Source: Pontibacter kalidii (GTDB taxonomy: Bacteria > Bacteroidota > Bacteroidia > Cytophagales > Hymenobacteraceae). Taken from it: a stretch of 64,000 nt of DNA. Position numbers and translations under genes: made by a program. The stretch is taken from NCBI RefSeq assembly GCF_026278245.1, contig NZ_CP111079.1, positions 3,920,501 to 3,984,500 on the forward strand, read 5' to 3'. Positions 36,305 to 44,570 of the stretch are shown here, piece after piece. The notes beneath the pieces were generated by a model that was not told the DNA's origin, made no database searches, and worked only from the letters and a program-made list of their open reading frames with translations. Every line of letters begins with the position of its first letter. Within the stretch, counting starts at the first letter, position 1.

Positions 36305-36920
36305 CCTTTGCCTGTTCAAGCTACTATTACCGTTGTGGCATAAGGCTGCGCAAGCTTTACGTGTGGCTCTGCCAAATTATACCTTTGCCCTTGATGCCCT
36401 TCCTGGCTCTTCCCCACCCCTCTACCAGTTATAGGTAGTTTTAAGCACAGGTGCAGCTAGCCGCATCCGGCAAGACAGAGGACCTATAACTACCGGGCTA
36501 GTGGGTAGTATAGGAGTTACTGAGTGCCGGCTTAGCTACACCCCCACCAGGTTTTGCAACTGCTCCTGTCATAGCCACAGGCCACCTGTAATTCCTTCCC
36601 TGGGCTTACCCCGCCTTTGTTGCCCATATAGCACCTACAAGACAGGATTTTCCTAAAACACTCGTAATCAACACCTTAATTTGAGCCTCAAAATTCTAAA
36701 AGGACGGTGTAACATTTTCCTCTGAAATCAGTATAATAGGATGCAACCACAAAAAAGACTACTATATATAAATATAGTTACGTCTTAATTCAATCACTGA
36801 TTTTCCTGGTATCACTACAGGCTCCATAGCCGTGGGGCCACCGGAACGTTATTGCCTTGTCGCAGCCATGGAGCGAGAAGGGTGGTTTCTTATTGTTTAA
36901 TGTTTAACAAAAACGCTTAA
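36305..36920. other. Gene-free region
   Basis: About 615 bp. The text around 36,820-36,880 has a loose inverted repeat (CTCCATAGCC and GCAGCCATGGAG). No RNA gene, terminator or promoter is convincing. Confidence 0.4.
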
Positions 36921-37337
36921 ATGGTGAAGTATTTTACGGATTGGGAACAGATGATGATAGCAACACTGGAGTTCCATGGTATAGACGACGTAGAAAAGTA
37001 CAAGAGCATACAGGAGAATATTGGATATTTTGAGATTCTGACTTTGGCCTTTTCGTTTAGACTGCCTTATATAACATCGCATAGGCGAGGAACAAGCCGT
37101 ATTAAATTAATAAGCACGTACAGGTTAAATTACATTGGTATGCGAGGAAATTCAGATGCTCAGTACCAATATCATCAGGTGCTGGTAACCTCATCTAAAG
37201 GTAGATATGGAACAATCTGGGTCATTTGTTCTATGATAGAAACCGTTGAACTAGGTGGGGAATTAGTAAAAGCCTGGATAAAATCTGAAGAACTACTGCT
37301 CGGAGATGTTGAACTCATCAATAGAATGAGATTCTAA
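36921..37337 (+). CDS. Hypothetical protein
   Basis: A 138-residue protein (MVKYFTDWEQMMIATLEFHGIDD; MRGNSDAQYQYHQVLVTSSKGRYG; IKSEELLLGDVELINRMRF). No family is recognised. The composition is AT-richer than the integrase beside it. It precedes the excisionase-like gene on the same strand by about 45 bp and may belong to its transcription unit. Confidence 0.5.
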   Translation: MVKYFTDWEQMMIATLEFHGIDDVEKYKSIQENIGYFEILTLAFSFRLPYITSHRRGTSRIKLISTYRLNYIGMRGNSDAQYQYHQVLVTSSKGRYGTIWVICSMIETVELGGELVKAWIKSEELLLGDVELINRMRF

Positions 37338-37383
37338 GCCGTATTTAATTTAAATCAACACTAACTCATTATTAACCAGCAAA

Positions 37384-37701
37384 ATGGAAAACCCTTTTGA
37401 AACACTGTACTCAAGCCAGCAAAGAATGGAAGGTATACTTGAGGAAATCTTCAGAGCCATCCATAACGTCACCTGTGCCGTATCGCATGCGTCATCGGAC
37501 AAGCCGATGAGCGCCCAGGAAGCTGCTGCGTACCTGAACATATCAGTGTCCACCCTCTACAAGCGGGTGAGCAACCGGGAGGTGCCATTCCGAAAGCAGG
37601 GCAGCAAGCTGTACTTCGACCGCGGTGAGCTAACCGAGTGGGTAGAGGCGGGAAGAAAAAAGACCCAGAATGAGGTTAAAGACAGTATATACTCCAAATA
37701 G
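37384..37701 (+). CDS. Excisionase-like helix-turn-helix protein (MerR/HTH_17 type)
   Basis: A 105-residue DNA-binding protein. After an N-terminal helix, residues about 40-90 carry the HTH_17/excisionase motif: PMSAQEAAAYLNISVSTLYKRV, then VPFRKQGSKLYFDRGELTEWVE. Genes of this type next to a tyrosine recombinase act as recombination directionality factors or regulators. It lies 8 bp upstream of the integrase. Confidence 0.85.
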   Translation: MENPFETLYSSQQRMEGILEEIFRAIHNVTCAVSHASSDKPMSAQEAAAYLNISVSTLYKRVSNREVPFRKQGSKLYFDRGELTEWVEAGRKKTQNEVKDSIYSK

Positions 37702-37709
37702 TTAACGTT

Positions 37710-39002
37710 ATGTTGAAGCCCATCATAAACATCTACCAGGATACGAGGAGAGCAAAAGGGAACGGTCTGTACCCCATCAAGCTTCGGGTGTACCTGAGCA
37801 GCGGTGAGCAGCGCAAGCAGAAACTTTACCCGCTGGGCATAGACCTCACCATAGAGGACTTTGAGCGCTCCTACCTGGCGCCGAAGCCAAGGGGCGACTT
37901 TAAGGACCTAAAGCTGGAACTCATTGCCAAGGAGAAGCATGCCTATGAGATCCTGGATGGCATGAAGGTATTTACGTTCGAGAAGTTCGAGCGGGAGCTT
38001 TTCCGGGAGAAGTACGCAGACGGCGACGCTGCCTATCACTACCGGAGCTACATCAGCAAGCTGCAGGCTGCGGGAAAAGTCACTACTGCCTCCAATTACG
38101 ACCTGAGCCTGAAAAGCCTCCTGGCTTTTGTCAACAGCCATGGAAGAAAGGAGACCAAAAACCTGTTCTTTGACAGCATTACGGTGGATTTCCTGAATCG
38201 GTATGAACGGTGGATGCTCTCGAAGGGAAAGAGCCGAACGACCGTGGGGATTTATTTGCGGCCACTACGGTGTATCTTCAACCTGGCGCTTGAGGAGGGG
38301 GATATCATCAGAGACACGTACCCCTTTGGCAAAAGGAAGTATCAGATCCCGGCAGGGCGTAACCTGAAGAAGGCGCTGGGCAAGGAGCAGTTGGGGAAAC
38401 TCTTCTCGTTTGAGCCCCTTGTGCCCGATCAGGTGAAGGCGCGGGACTTCTGGTTCTTTAGCTATGCCTGCAACGGCATGAACGTAAAAGACATCGCGAA
38501 CCTAAGGTACGGCGATCTGCAGGAGGATAGGTTAGTGTTCACACGGGCCAAGACGGCTGACACTTCGAAGGCAAATCAGAAGCCCATCCTCGTGCCGCTG
38601 TCCTTTTTTCCGCTGTCTATGATAGAGAGGTACGGCAATAAGAACAAGAGCCGGGACAACTACGTGTTTCCTATACTCTCCAAGGGAATGGATGCAACAC
38701 AGCAGGACAGGGCTGTCAAGAACTTCACCCGCTATATAAACCAGCACATTAAACCGCTAGCGAAGGCCGCGGGTGTGACCGGTGACATCTCCACCTACTG
38801 GGCCAGGCACTCCTACGCCACCAACGCGGTGCGGCACGGTGCAAGCCTGGAGATGATCCAGGAGAGCCTGGGGCACAGCGACATTAAAACCACCATGCAC
38901 TACTGGAGCGGTTTTGAGGAGAGCGTGAAGCGGGAGATATCTGACAAGCTGATGGACTTTAGTGTTGGAGAGGAAGCAGCACAGGCCGAAGTGACGCCAT
39001 AG
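37710..39002 (+). CDS. Tyrosine recombinase / integrase of the tRNA-Asn element
   Basis: Catalyses integration and excision at tRNA-Asn. 430 residues: an arm-DNA-binding domain (about 1-100; INIYQDTRRAKGNGLYPIKLR), a SAM-like core-binding domain (about 105-210; YISKLQAAGKVTTASNYDLSL), and the catalytic domain. Arg II is in WARHSYATNAVRHG and the nucleophile in LGHSDIKTTMHYW. At the usual first Arg position the sequence reads YACNGMNVKDIANL, so Arg I seems absent, as reported for IntDOT-type enzymes. It stands 182 bp from attR, the expected position. Confidence 0.93.
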   Translation: MLKPIINIYQDTRRAKGNGLYPIKLRVYLSSGEQRKQKLYPLGIDLTIEDFERSYLAPKPRGDFKDLKLELIAKEKHAYEILDGMKVFTFEKFERELFREKYADGDAAYHYRSYISKLQAAGKVTTASNYDLSLKSLLAFVNSHGRKETKNLFFDSITVDFLNRYERWMLSKGKSRTTVGIYLRPLRCIFNLALEEGDIIRDTYPFGKRKYQIPAGRNLKKALGKEQLGKLFSFEPLVPDQVKARDFWFFSYACNGMNVKDIANLRYGDLQEDRLVFTRAKTADTSKANQKPILVPLSFFPLSMIERYGNKNKSRDNYVFPILSKGMDATQQDRAVKNFTRYINQHIKPLAKAAGVTGDISTYWARHSYATNAVRHGASLEMIQESLGHSDIKTTMHYWSGFEESVKREISDKLMDFSVGEEAAQAEVTP

Positions 39003-39048
39003 TGCCTGCCCTAGCTCGACCATGCGTCCCTGAGGTTCACCGAAAGCC

Positions 39049-39069
39049 ATTTGCATACGATTTGCATAC
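39049..39069 (+). promoter_or_regulatory. Right arm-type recombinase site (tandem TTTGCATAC)
   Basis: Identical 21-bp block to the left site at 13,406-13,426, located between the integrase and attR. A third single TTTGCATAC occurs outside the element at 39,261-39,269. Confidence 0.6.
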
Positions 39070-39184
39070 GGATCCGGAAAATACATCTTACCGGGTATCA
39101 TTGGTTGACAAGAAAAACAGCTTATTTTGCTCCCTAAGGCAAGTATAGGAAAACAGATATTATCAGGTGTAGAACTAATATTAC

Positions 39185-39229
39185 GACTGTTAATCAGGGG
39201 GTCCCTGGTTCGAGCCCAGGAGGGGGAGC
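39185..39229 (+). repeat. attR core: duplicated tRNA-Asn 3' end
   Basis: Exact 45-bp copy of the tRNA-Asn 3' part, lacking the acceptor 5' strand and D arm, so not a functional tRNA. Confidence 0.93.
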
Positions 39230-39257
39230 AAAAGCCACTCAGAAATGAGTGGCTTTT
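39230..39257 (+). terminator. Intrinsic terminator beyond attR
   Basis: Stem AAAAGCCACTC/GAGTGGCTTTT with a T6 tail; this corresponds to the hairpin after the complete tRNA at 13,367 and would be the original or an older tRNA terminator. Confidence 0.8.
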
Positions 39258-39410
39258 TTGTTTGCATACAAATGCACGCTCTTTCTGCTGCTGCACCTCT
39301 CAATTCCGGTGGCATTCCCCTTCCCAGTATCGGATCAATCCGAAAACTTGTGGGGCAGTGAAAAAAAGAGCAGCTTTGCGTGCGTATAATTCACCACACA
39401 CGCTTTTCCC

Positions 39411-39764
39411 TTGCAAGATCCTTACCTCACTCTTATCCGCTGTCTCTTGCCAGAAGGTATTCTGGAGTACTTCAACGTAACACATGTCCTGCAAGGCCCG
39501 GCAGGCCTGCAGCTGCAGTTGGAGGAGAAGAACCTCCTCCCCGAAGTTTATCATGGCCAGCGCTCTGAGTCCAAAGGTTTCCTGCCTGAGATTAAGCTGC
39601 AGGATTTCCCTATCCGTGGCCAGCAGGTCACCCTCTGCATCAAAAGACGCCGCTGGCACTTACCTGACTCGGGAGAGGTAATCACCAGAGACTGGAAACT
39701 GGTACAACAGGGAACGCGAATGACAAGTGAATTCGCCGCTTTTTTAAAAGCAGCACTTGGATAA
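39411..39764 (+). CDS. ISAon1-type transposase N-terminal region protein
   Basis: A 117-residue reading frame starting with TTG. The C-terminal part (SGEVITRDWKLVQQGTRMTSEFAAFL) looks like a DNA-binding helix region. ISAon1-type elements commonly encode this separate N-terminal protein ahead of the catalytic one. It overlaps the next frame by 8 bp; a frameshift fusion would require +1 (or -2) slippage, so two proteins or coupled translation is more likely. Confidence 0.8.
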   Translation: MQDPYLTLIRCLLPEGILEYFNVTHVLQGPAGLQLQLEEKNLLPEVYHGQRSESKGFLPEIKLQDFPIRGQQVTLCIKRRRWHLPDSGEVITRDWKLVQQGTRMTSEFAAFLKAALG

Positions 39765-40728
39765 CACCCCCGTCAGCTGCCGGCAACTGGCCAGCTACTT
39801 CCACCTGGACGGCAAACAGCTCCAGGAGCAGTACAAGGAGCACATCAGCCACTTTCACCAATGGGAGCAGCGGGAGCACGCCTCCGACTGGATGCGCTTT
39901 CCCCAGAACGTTGGCCAAGAGCTGAGCATTGATGAGACAGCCCTCTCCAATGGAGAGCTCTACACCATCCTGACCAACAAAGCCGCTAAAGGCAGAAAAG
40001 GCGCGCTGGTGGCGATGGTCAGGGGCACACAGGCAGAAGACATTATCACAGTGCTGGAAGGCATACCCCAGACGGCCAGAGCCAAAGTCCGGGAGGTGAC
40101 CCTGGACATGGCCAAGGCTGTGAGAGGCTGCTTTCCCAAAGCTTGCCGGGTCATTGACCGTTTCCATGTCCAGAAGCTGGCTTATGAAGCGGTGCAGGAG
40201 CTTCGTATCAAGTACCGCTGGCAAGCCCTGGATGAGGAAAACCAGCGGTTAGAGCAGGCGAAAAGGAGCAGGCAGCGTTTTGACGCGGAAGTACCATCTA
40301 ACGGGGACACGTTGAAGCAGCTGCTGGCCCGCAGCCGCTACCTGCTCTTCAAGCACCGAAGCAGATGGAGCGCCTCCCAAAAGGAAAGAGCCGATATGCT
40401 CTTCTACAGGTATCCGCTGCTGGGCAGGGCCTATGACCTGGCCATGGAGCTGGGCCAGATCTTTACCTATTGCAAAAGCAAGCAGCAGGCATTCAAGCGC
40501 CTGGCCATCTGGTACAATGAAGTGGAGGCCTCCGGTATAGACTCCTTTCGCACGGTGGCCCGGTCGGTACAGAATCATTATGAGCACATCCTCAATTTCT
40601 TCAATAACCGCAGCACCAATGCCTCGGCCGAATCCTTCAATGCTAAGGTAAAAGCCTTCAGAGCCACCTTCAGGGGAGTCAGAGATACAACGTTTTTCCT
40701 CTTCCGACTAGCCAACATCTATGCCTGA
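39757..40728 (+). CDS. ISL3/ISAon1-family transposase, catalytic part
   Basis: A 323-residue DDE transposase. DDE motifs: QELSIDETALSNGE near 50-60, EVTLDMAKAVRGCFPKACRVIDRFHVQKLA near 110-140, and SAESFNAKVKAFRATFRG near 295. It starts with TTG inside the upstream frame and looks intact. Confidence 0.9.
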   Translation: MDNTPVSCRQLASYFHLDGKQLQEQYKEHISHFHQWEQREHASDWMRFPQNVGQELSIDETALSNGELYTILTNKAAKGRKGALVAMVRGTQAEDIITVLEGIPQTARAKVREVTLDMAKAVRGCFPKACRVIDRFHVQKLAYEAVQELRIKYRWQALDEENQRLEQAKRSRQRFDAEVPSNGDTLKQLLARSRYLLFKHRSRWSASQKERADMLFYRYPLLGRAYDLAMELGQIFTYCKSKQQAFKRLAIWYNEVEASGIDSFRTVARSVQNHYEHILNFFNNRSTNASAESFNAKVKAFRATFRGVRDTTFFLFRLANIYA

Positions 40729-40949
40729 GAAGAGCTACCCCACAACTATTCCGCTTGATCCCCAGTATCTAACTTGTGGAAAAGTATTAACCGTTAACAG
40801 GCTGCCCTTCCCCGCCGGGAACAACCTAAATCAACTATCTGGTAGTTTTCCCGAACAGCTTACTGTTAATTAAATAGTGGTGGTAAGCATTCAAAGCATA
40901 AGATTTACACGTGGTTGCTCCGAACCTTCAGCCTGTTCCTAAAATATTA

Positions 40950-41781
40950 GAAGCTATCTCATAAATGGTTTCAGCAGAATTAACATGCACGCCAGCAAAA
41001 TAAAAGCTTTGTAGTTTTCTACTTTGTACTCATACCTGGTCACGCATCTTCTGTAATTGAAGAGCCAGGCAAAGAAGCGCTCTACCTTCCATCTGCGCTT
41101 GTAACGGCGGAGCTTTCTGCCATCCTGTGTCTTCTTCTTTTTTCTGTTGCCTCTGTGAGGCGCGATCATTTCAATGCCTTTCTGCTGCAGCGCTTGATCC
41201 AGAGGATCAGAGTCATAGGCTTTATCACCAATGAGCCTCTCAGGCAAAGGTTCAATGAATCGCTCCTCCAACACCTTTCCCACTAGTTTCACCTCGTGGG
41301 GAGATGCTGATTCGACTGAGACAGATAATACAGTACCACCAGCGTCTGTGACTGCCATGACCTTGGTCCCCTTCCCTCGTTTAGTCTTGCCAACAGAAGA
41401 TCCCCCTTTTTGGCCATGCAGAAGGAGCCGTCAATATAGCACTCGCTCAGGTCCACACCGCCTCTTTCGTGAAGGTCCCTGGCCAGCGCCTCCACCACCC
41501 GCTGCATCACGCCCTGCTCCTGCCACTGTTGAAACCTGCGGTGGCAGGTCTGGTATGGAGGATACACGGGCGGCAAGTGGCTCCATTGGGCCCCGGTCTT
41601 CAAGATCCAGAGAATCCCCTCGAGCGCCTCCCGCTTATCTCTCCAGGGCCTGCCACGGCCATCTGGCCTCTTTACTCCATCAGGAATTAAATCCTTTAAC
41701 TTTTCCCATTGCTTATCCGTCAACTTCATGACAAATAAACACCGTACAACTAAAGATCATCCCTATTTATGAGACAGCTTC
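40950..41781 (-). mobile_element. IS5-family insertion sequence
   Basis: About 832 bp with ends matching as inverted repeats (GAAGCT-A/G-TCTCATAAAT). A TA dinucleotide flanks both sides (40,948-40,949 and 41,782-41,783), a possible target duplication. It carries one transposase read in two frames on the minus strand. Confidence 0.85.
40954..41729 (-). CDS. IS5-family transposase, two frames joined by probable -1 frameshift
   Basis: The first frame (41,729 to 41,289) begins [17 protein letters not shown] and carries the DUF4096-like domain up to [13 protein letters not shown], with the first catalytic Asp. The second frame (ending at 40,954) carries the rest: [27 protein letters not shown], and the C-terminal [23 protein letters not shown] with the catalytic Glu. 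Between them the minus strand has A5G5; slipping back one base there restores [21 protein letters not shown], the normal family sequence. Programmed -1 frameshifting is usual in this group, so the gene need not be broken. Confidence 0.82.
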
Positions 41782-42053
41782 TAAAAAATATAGAAAAGCA
41801 GCGCTTTCATTGCGCCTCAAATAGCTCCTGGAAAGCTTCCTTCGAGCTACTTTGTACACTTGCCCCTACTTCAGCTAGTGCCATGTAAATTATATCAAAT
41901 TTGCGGACAAAGAAAAAACGCAGCTTAGGCTGGGACCTAATCTCTAAGTTACAATTGTTCCCCCATTCTCAGCAGGACACAGACTGCTAAGCGGAAACAG
42001 TTTAGTTTTTCCGTGTTACTTTTGTCACTTCTACTCAAAGAAGATATAGCCTC
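41782..42053. other. Upstream region of the AraC-type gene
   Basis: AT-rich spacer of about 270 bp. TACTTTTG at 42,017-42,024 fits the TAnnTTTG -7 consensus, 29 bp before the ATG. No other feature is seen. Confidence 0.4.
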
Positions 42054-42905
42054 ATGCTTATAGAAAACATACCGGATACATTCATTAGCACGCCTAAAGA
42101 AAATCAGGACCTTTTTGTTCACGATTTTAAGATGACTACCGACACCTTAAAGACCAAGGTGAATCTAAGAATGAATATGTTCAGCTTTTTACAGGTAGGT
42201 AAGAAGCAGGTTCACTTTGCCGGAACCTCCGTAGCCGTAAATAAAGATCAGTCTTTATTGATAAGAAAAGGGAATTGCCTATGGACTGAGTTGTTAGATA
42301 CCGAAAGGATTTACTATTGTAAGTTGTTTTTCTTTTCAGAAAGGATTCTGAAGAACTTTCTGCAGGAGCACATACTCGATCCCTTCGAACATAGAAAGGA
42401 AGCGCCTTTTTTCACTATAGAAAATGACCAATACATCACTTCCTATTTGGATTCGCTGTCTTCGATCAACGATTATCCATCCTTGCTATCCGACAAATTT
42501 CTATCTGTAAAATTCGAAGAGATTATGCTTTATCTCATCGGCAAGTATGGCAATGGTATGAAGTCTTATTTAAGATCCTTGATAGTAGATGAAACTTCTA
42601 CATTCAAAGAAATTGTAGAGCGCTATATCTACTCTGATCTAAAACTGGAGGAAATAGCATTCTTATGCAATATGAGTTTGTCTACCTTCAAGCGGCATTT
42701 CATTAATGAATATAAGGTTACCCCCGGCAAATGGTTAATAGAAAAGCGCCTGCAAAAGGCAAAGTTACTTTTAGAGCAAACCCAACTGAGTCCATCGGAT
42801 ATCTATATGGAGATCGGGTATAACAACTTGTCCAGCTTTAGTACGGCTTTCAAGAATAGGTTTGGTTTTAGTCCGAAGGACTTCTCCAAGTCAGCTTCCG
42901 TCTGA
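42054..42905 (+). CDS. AraC-family transcriptional regulator
   Basis: A 283-residue regulator with a C-terminal double helix-turn-helix (about 185-283): LKLEEIAFLCNMSLSTFKRHFINEY, PGKWLIEKRLQKAKLLL, and DIYMEIGYNNLSSFSTAFKNRFGFSPKDF. The N-terminal half resembles the ExsA-like sensing domain of Bacteroidota AraC proteins. It is directly upstream of, and probably controls, the aldehyde dehydrogenase gene. Base composition is AT-richer than the core genome. Confidence 0.92.
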   Translation: MLIENIPDTFISTPKENQDLFVHDFKMTTDTLKTKVNLRMNMFSFLQVGKKQVHFAGTSVAVNKDQSLLIRKGNCLWTELLDTERIYYCKLFFFSERILKNFLQEHILDPFEHRKEAPFFTIENDQYITSYLDSLSSINDYPSLLSDKFLSVKFEEIMLYLIGKYGNGMKSYLRSLIVDETSTFKEIVERYIYSDLKLEEIAFLCNMSLSTFKRHFINEYKVTPGKWLIEKRLQKAKLLLEQTQLSPSDIYMEIGYNNLSSFSTAFKNRFGFSPKDFSKSASV

Positions 42906-42982
42906 ATACCCCCATCCGAAAAACGACCTTTTATCATAATTATCTGACTCTTTTTGAAAACCTCGGTTCAAGACAATGGCCA

Positions 42983-42990
42983 TACCTTTG
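42983..42990 (+). promoter_or_regulatory. -7 box (TACCTTTG) of the aldehyde dehydrogenase gene
   Basis: Matches TAnnTTTG and lies 33 bp upstream of ATG 43,024; this also argues that translation does not begin at the in-frame codon 42,976. Confidence 0.45.
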
Positions 42991-43023
42991 TATCGAGTTC
43001 AATTAGAAACACAAACAGTAATT

Positions 43024-44526
43024 ATGGCAAATGTAACTAAGCCCACTTTTAAAGAAAAGTACGGCAATTTTATTAACGGTGAATTTGTGCCGCCGGTAAA
43101 AGGACAATATTTTGATAATGTATCTCCTGTAGATGGCAAAGTTTTTACTAAAGCCGCCCGCTCTACAGAAGAAGATGTGAACCTTGCCTTAGACGCAGCA
43201 CATGAAGCTTTCTCAAGCTGGAGCACAACTTCTGCTACAGAGCGCAGCAACCTGTTGTTACGGATTGCGCAGGTTATGGAAGATAACTTTGAGTATTTAG
43301 CTACTCTAGAAACCATTGACAATGGTAAGCCTATTCGCGAAGCCAGAGCAGCAGATATTCCTTACTGCATTGATCACTTCAGATACTTTGCCGGCGTTAT
43401 TCGGGCAGATGAAGGAAGTATTTCTGAGCACGACAAAAATACAGTAAGCATAGTTTTGCATGAGCCTGTTGGTGTAGTGGGTGAGATTATCCCGTGGAAC
43501 TTCCCGATGCTGATGTTAGCCTGGAAAATAGCTCCGGCACTGGCAGCAGGTTGTACAGCAGTTGTTAAACCGGCAGAACAAACACCAACCAGCGTAATGT
43601 GCTTAATGGAGCTCATTGGTGATATTTTACCAAAAGGTGTGCTAAACATTGTGACAGGTTTTGGAAACGAAGCAGGAGAAGCTTTGGCTAGCTCTAAGCG
43701 TGTAGCAAAGCTATCGTTTACAGGTTCTACAGCAACCGGACGTAAAGTTTTACACAATGCTGCGGAAAATGTGATTCCTGTGACGATGGAACTGGGTGGC
43801 AAATCTCCTAATATATTCTTCCCGTCTGTGGCAGATAAGGATGATGAGTTCTTCAACAAAGCTGTTGAAGGAGCCCTCATGTTTGCCCTTAATCAGGGAG
43901 AAATCTGTACTGCTCCAACGCGCATTCTTGTGCATGAAGATATTGCCGACGTGTTTATTGAAAGAATGCAAGAGCGTTTGAAAAAGATAAAGACCGGCAA
44001 TCCCCTGGATCCTGAGACAATGATTGGTTCTCAGGTTTCTAAAGCACAATTTGATAAAATTCTCAACTACATTAAAATAGGCAAAGAAGAGGGTGCTACT
44101 GTTCTGGCCGGTGGAGAGCCAGGTAATTACGAAGGAGAACTGTCTGAAGGATATTATATTCAGCCAACCGTTCTGAAGGGTAATAATGGTATGCGCGTTT
44201 TCCAGGAAGAAATCTTTGGTCCGGTAGTTTCTTTAACAACTTTTAAGTCTACTGAAGAAGCTATTGCTATTGCCAATGACACTGCTTATGGTTTAGGTGC
44301 TGGCGTATGGAGTAGAGATGCACACGAGCTCTATCAGGTACCAAGAGCTATACAAGCCGGTAGAGTATGGGTAAATCAATACCACACATATCCTGCTCAT
44401 GCCCCGTTCGGCGGTGTAAAAGAATCAGGATTCGGTCGTGAAAACCATAAAATGGCTCTGGATCACTACCGAGTAGTGAAGAACATGCTTATTTCTTATG
44501 ACAAATCACCGGTAGGTTTCTTTTAA
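43024..44526 (+). CDS. NAD(P)-dependent aldehyde dehydrogenase
   Basis: Oxidises an aldehyde to the carboxylate. 500 residues; closest in form to class I/acetaldehyde-type dehydrogenases. The Asn-containing segment IIPWNFPMLMLAWKIAP, the cofactor loop FTGSTATGRK, the catalytic Glu in MELGGKSPNIF and the catalytic Cys in NQGEICTAPTR are present; the C-terminal EIFGPV and PFGGVKESGFGRE motifs are intact. Start MANVTKPTFKEKYG. It follows the AraC regulator by about 120 bp. Codon choice is AT-rich and the AAGTATA word common around it is missing, consistent with recent acquisition. A possible ethanol/aldehyde detoxification role is inference. Confidence 0.95.
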   Translation: MANVTKPTFKEKYGNFINGEFVPPVKGQYFDNVSPVDGKVFTKAARSTEEDVNLALDAAHEAFSSWSTTSATERSNLLLRIAQVMEDNFEYLATLETIDNGKPIREARAADIPYCIDHFRYFAGVIRADEGSISEHDKNTVSIVLHEPVGVVGEIIPWNFPMLMLAWKIAPALAAGCTAVVKPAEQTPTSVMCLMELIGDILPKGVLNIVTGFGNEAGEALASSKRVAKLSFTGSTATGRKVLHNAAENVIPVTMELGGKSPNIFFPSVADKDDEFFNKAVEGALMFALNQGEICTAPTRILVHEDIADVFIERMQERLKKIKTGNPLDPETMIGSQVSKAQFDKILNYIKIGKEEGATVLAGGEPGNYEGELSEGYYIQPTVLKGNNGMRVFQEEIFGPVVSLTTFKSTEEAIAIANDTAYGLGAGVWSRDAHELYQVPRAIQAGRVWVNQYHTYPAHAPFGGVKESGFGRENHKMALDHYRVVKNMLISYDKSPVGFF

Positions 44527-44544
44527 TCCGTTGAAACAGCTCTC

Positions 44545-44570
44545 AAAACCCCAGGTATACCTGGGGTTTT
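44545..44570 (+). terminator. Intrinsic terminator after the aldehyde dehydrogenase gene
   Basis: Perfect palindrome AAAACCCCAGGTA/TACCTGGGGTTTT followed by GTTTTTT. Confidence 0.9.

Larger units (their letters stand above)
13315..39229. mobile_element. Integrative (probably mobilisable) element in tRNA-Asn
   Basis: About 25.9 kb bounded by the 45-bp tRNA repeats, with tandem TTTGCATAC sites just inside each end and a tyrosine recombinase next to attR. It carries one Rep_trans-like protein with an origin-like upstream region, a TonB receptor set, a large T9SS-secreted protein, an HNH/deiminase pair and a type I restriction-modification operon. No type IV secretion, coupling protein or phage structural genes were found, so transfer would need a helper. 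Boundaries are clear; transfer mode is inference. Confidence 0.88.
39332..40761 (+). mobile_element. ISL3-family (ISAon1-type) insertion sequence
   Basis: 1,430 bp bounded by imperfect inverted repeats: the left end starts GGATCAA and has TTGTGGGG at 39,349-39,356; the right end mirrors both, 22 of 27 positions identical. Flanked by an exact 8-bp direct repeat CCAGTATC (39,324-39,331 and 40,762-40,769), the target duplication length of ISL3 elements. It contains two overlapping transposase reading frames. Confidence 0.92.

Noticed and set aside
39185..39229. Second tRNA-Asn
   Set aside because: Only the anticodon arm to 3' end is present; the acceptor 5' strand and D arm are missing, so it is the attR remnant.
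13315..39229. Prophage or conjugative transposon
   Set aside because: No capsid, terminase, tail, type IV secretion or coupling protein genes are visible.
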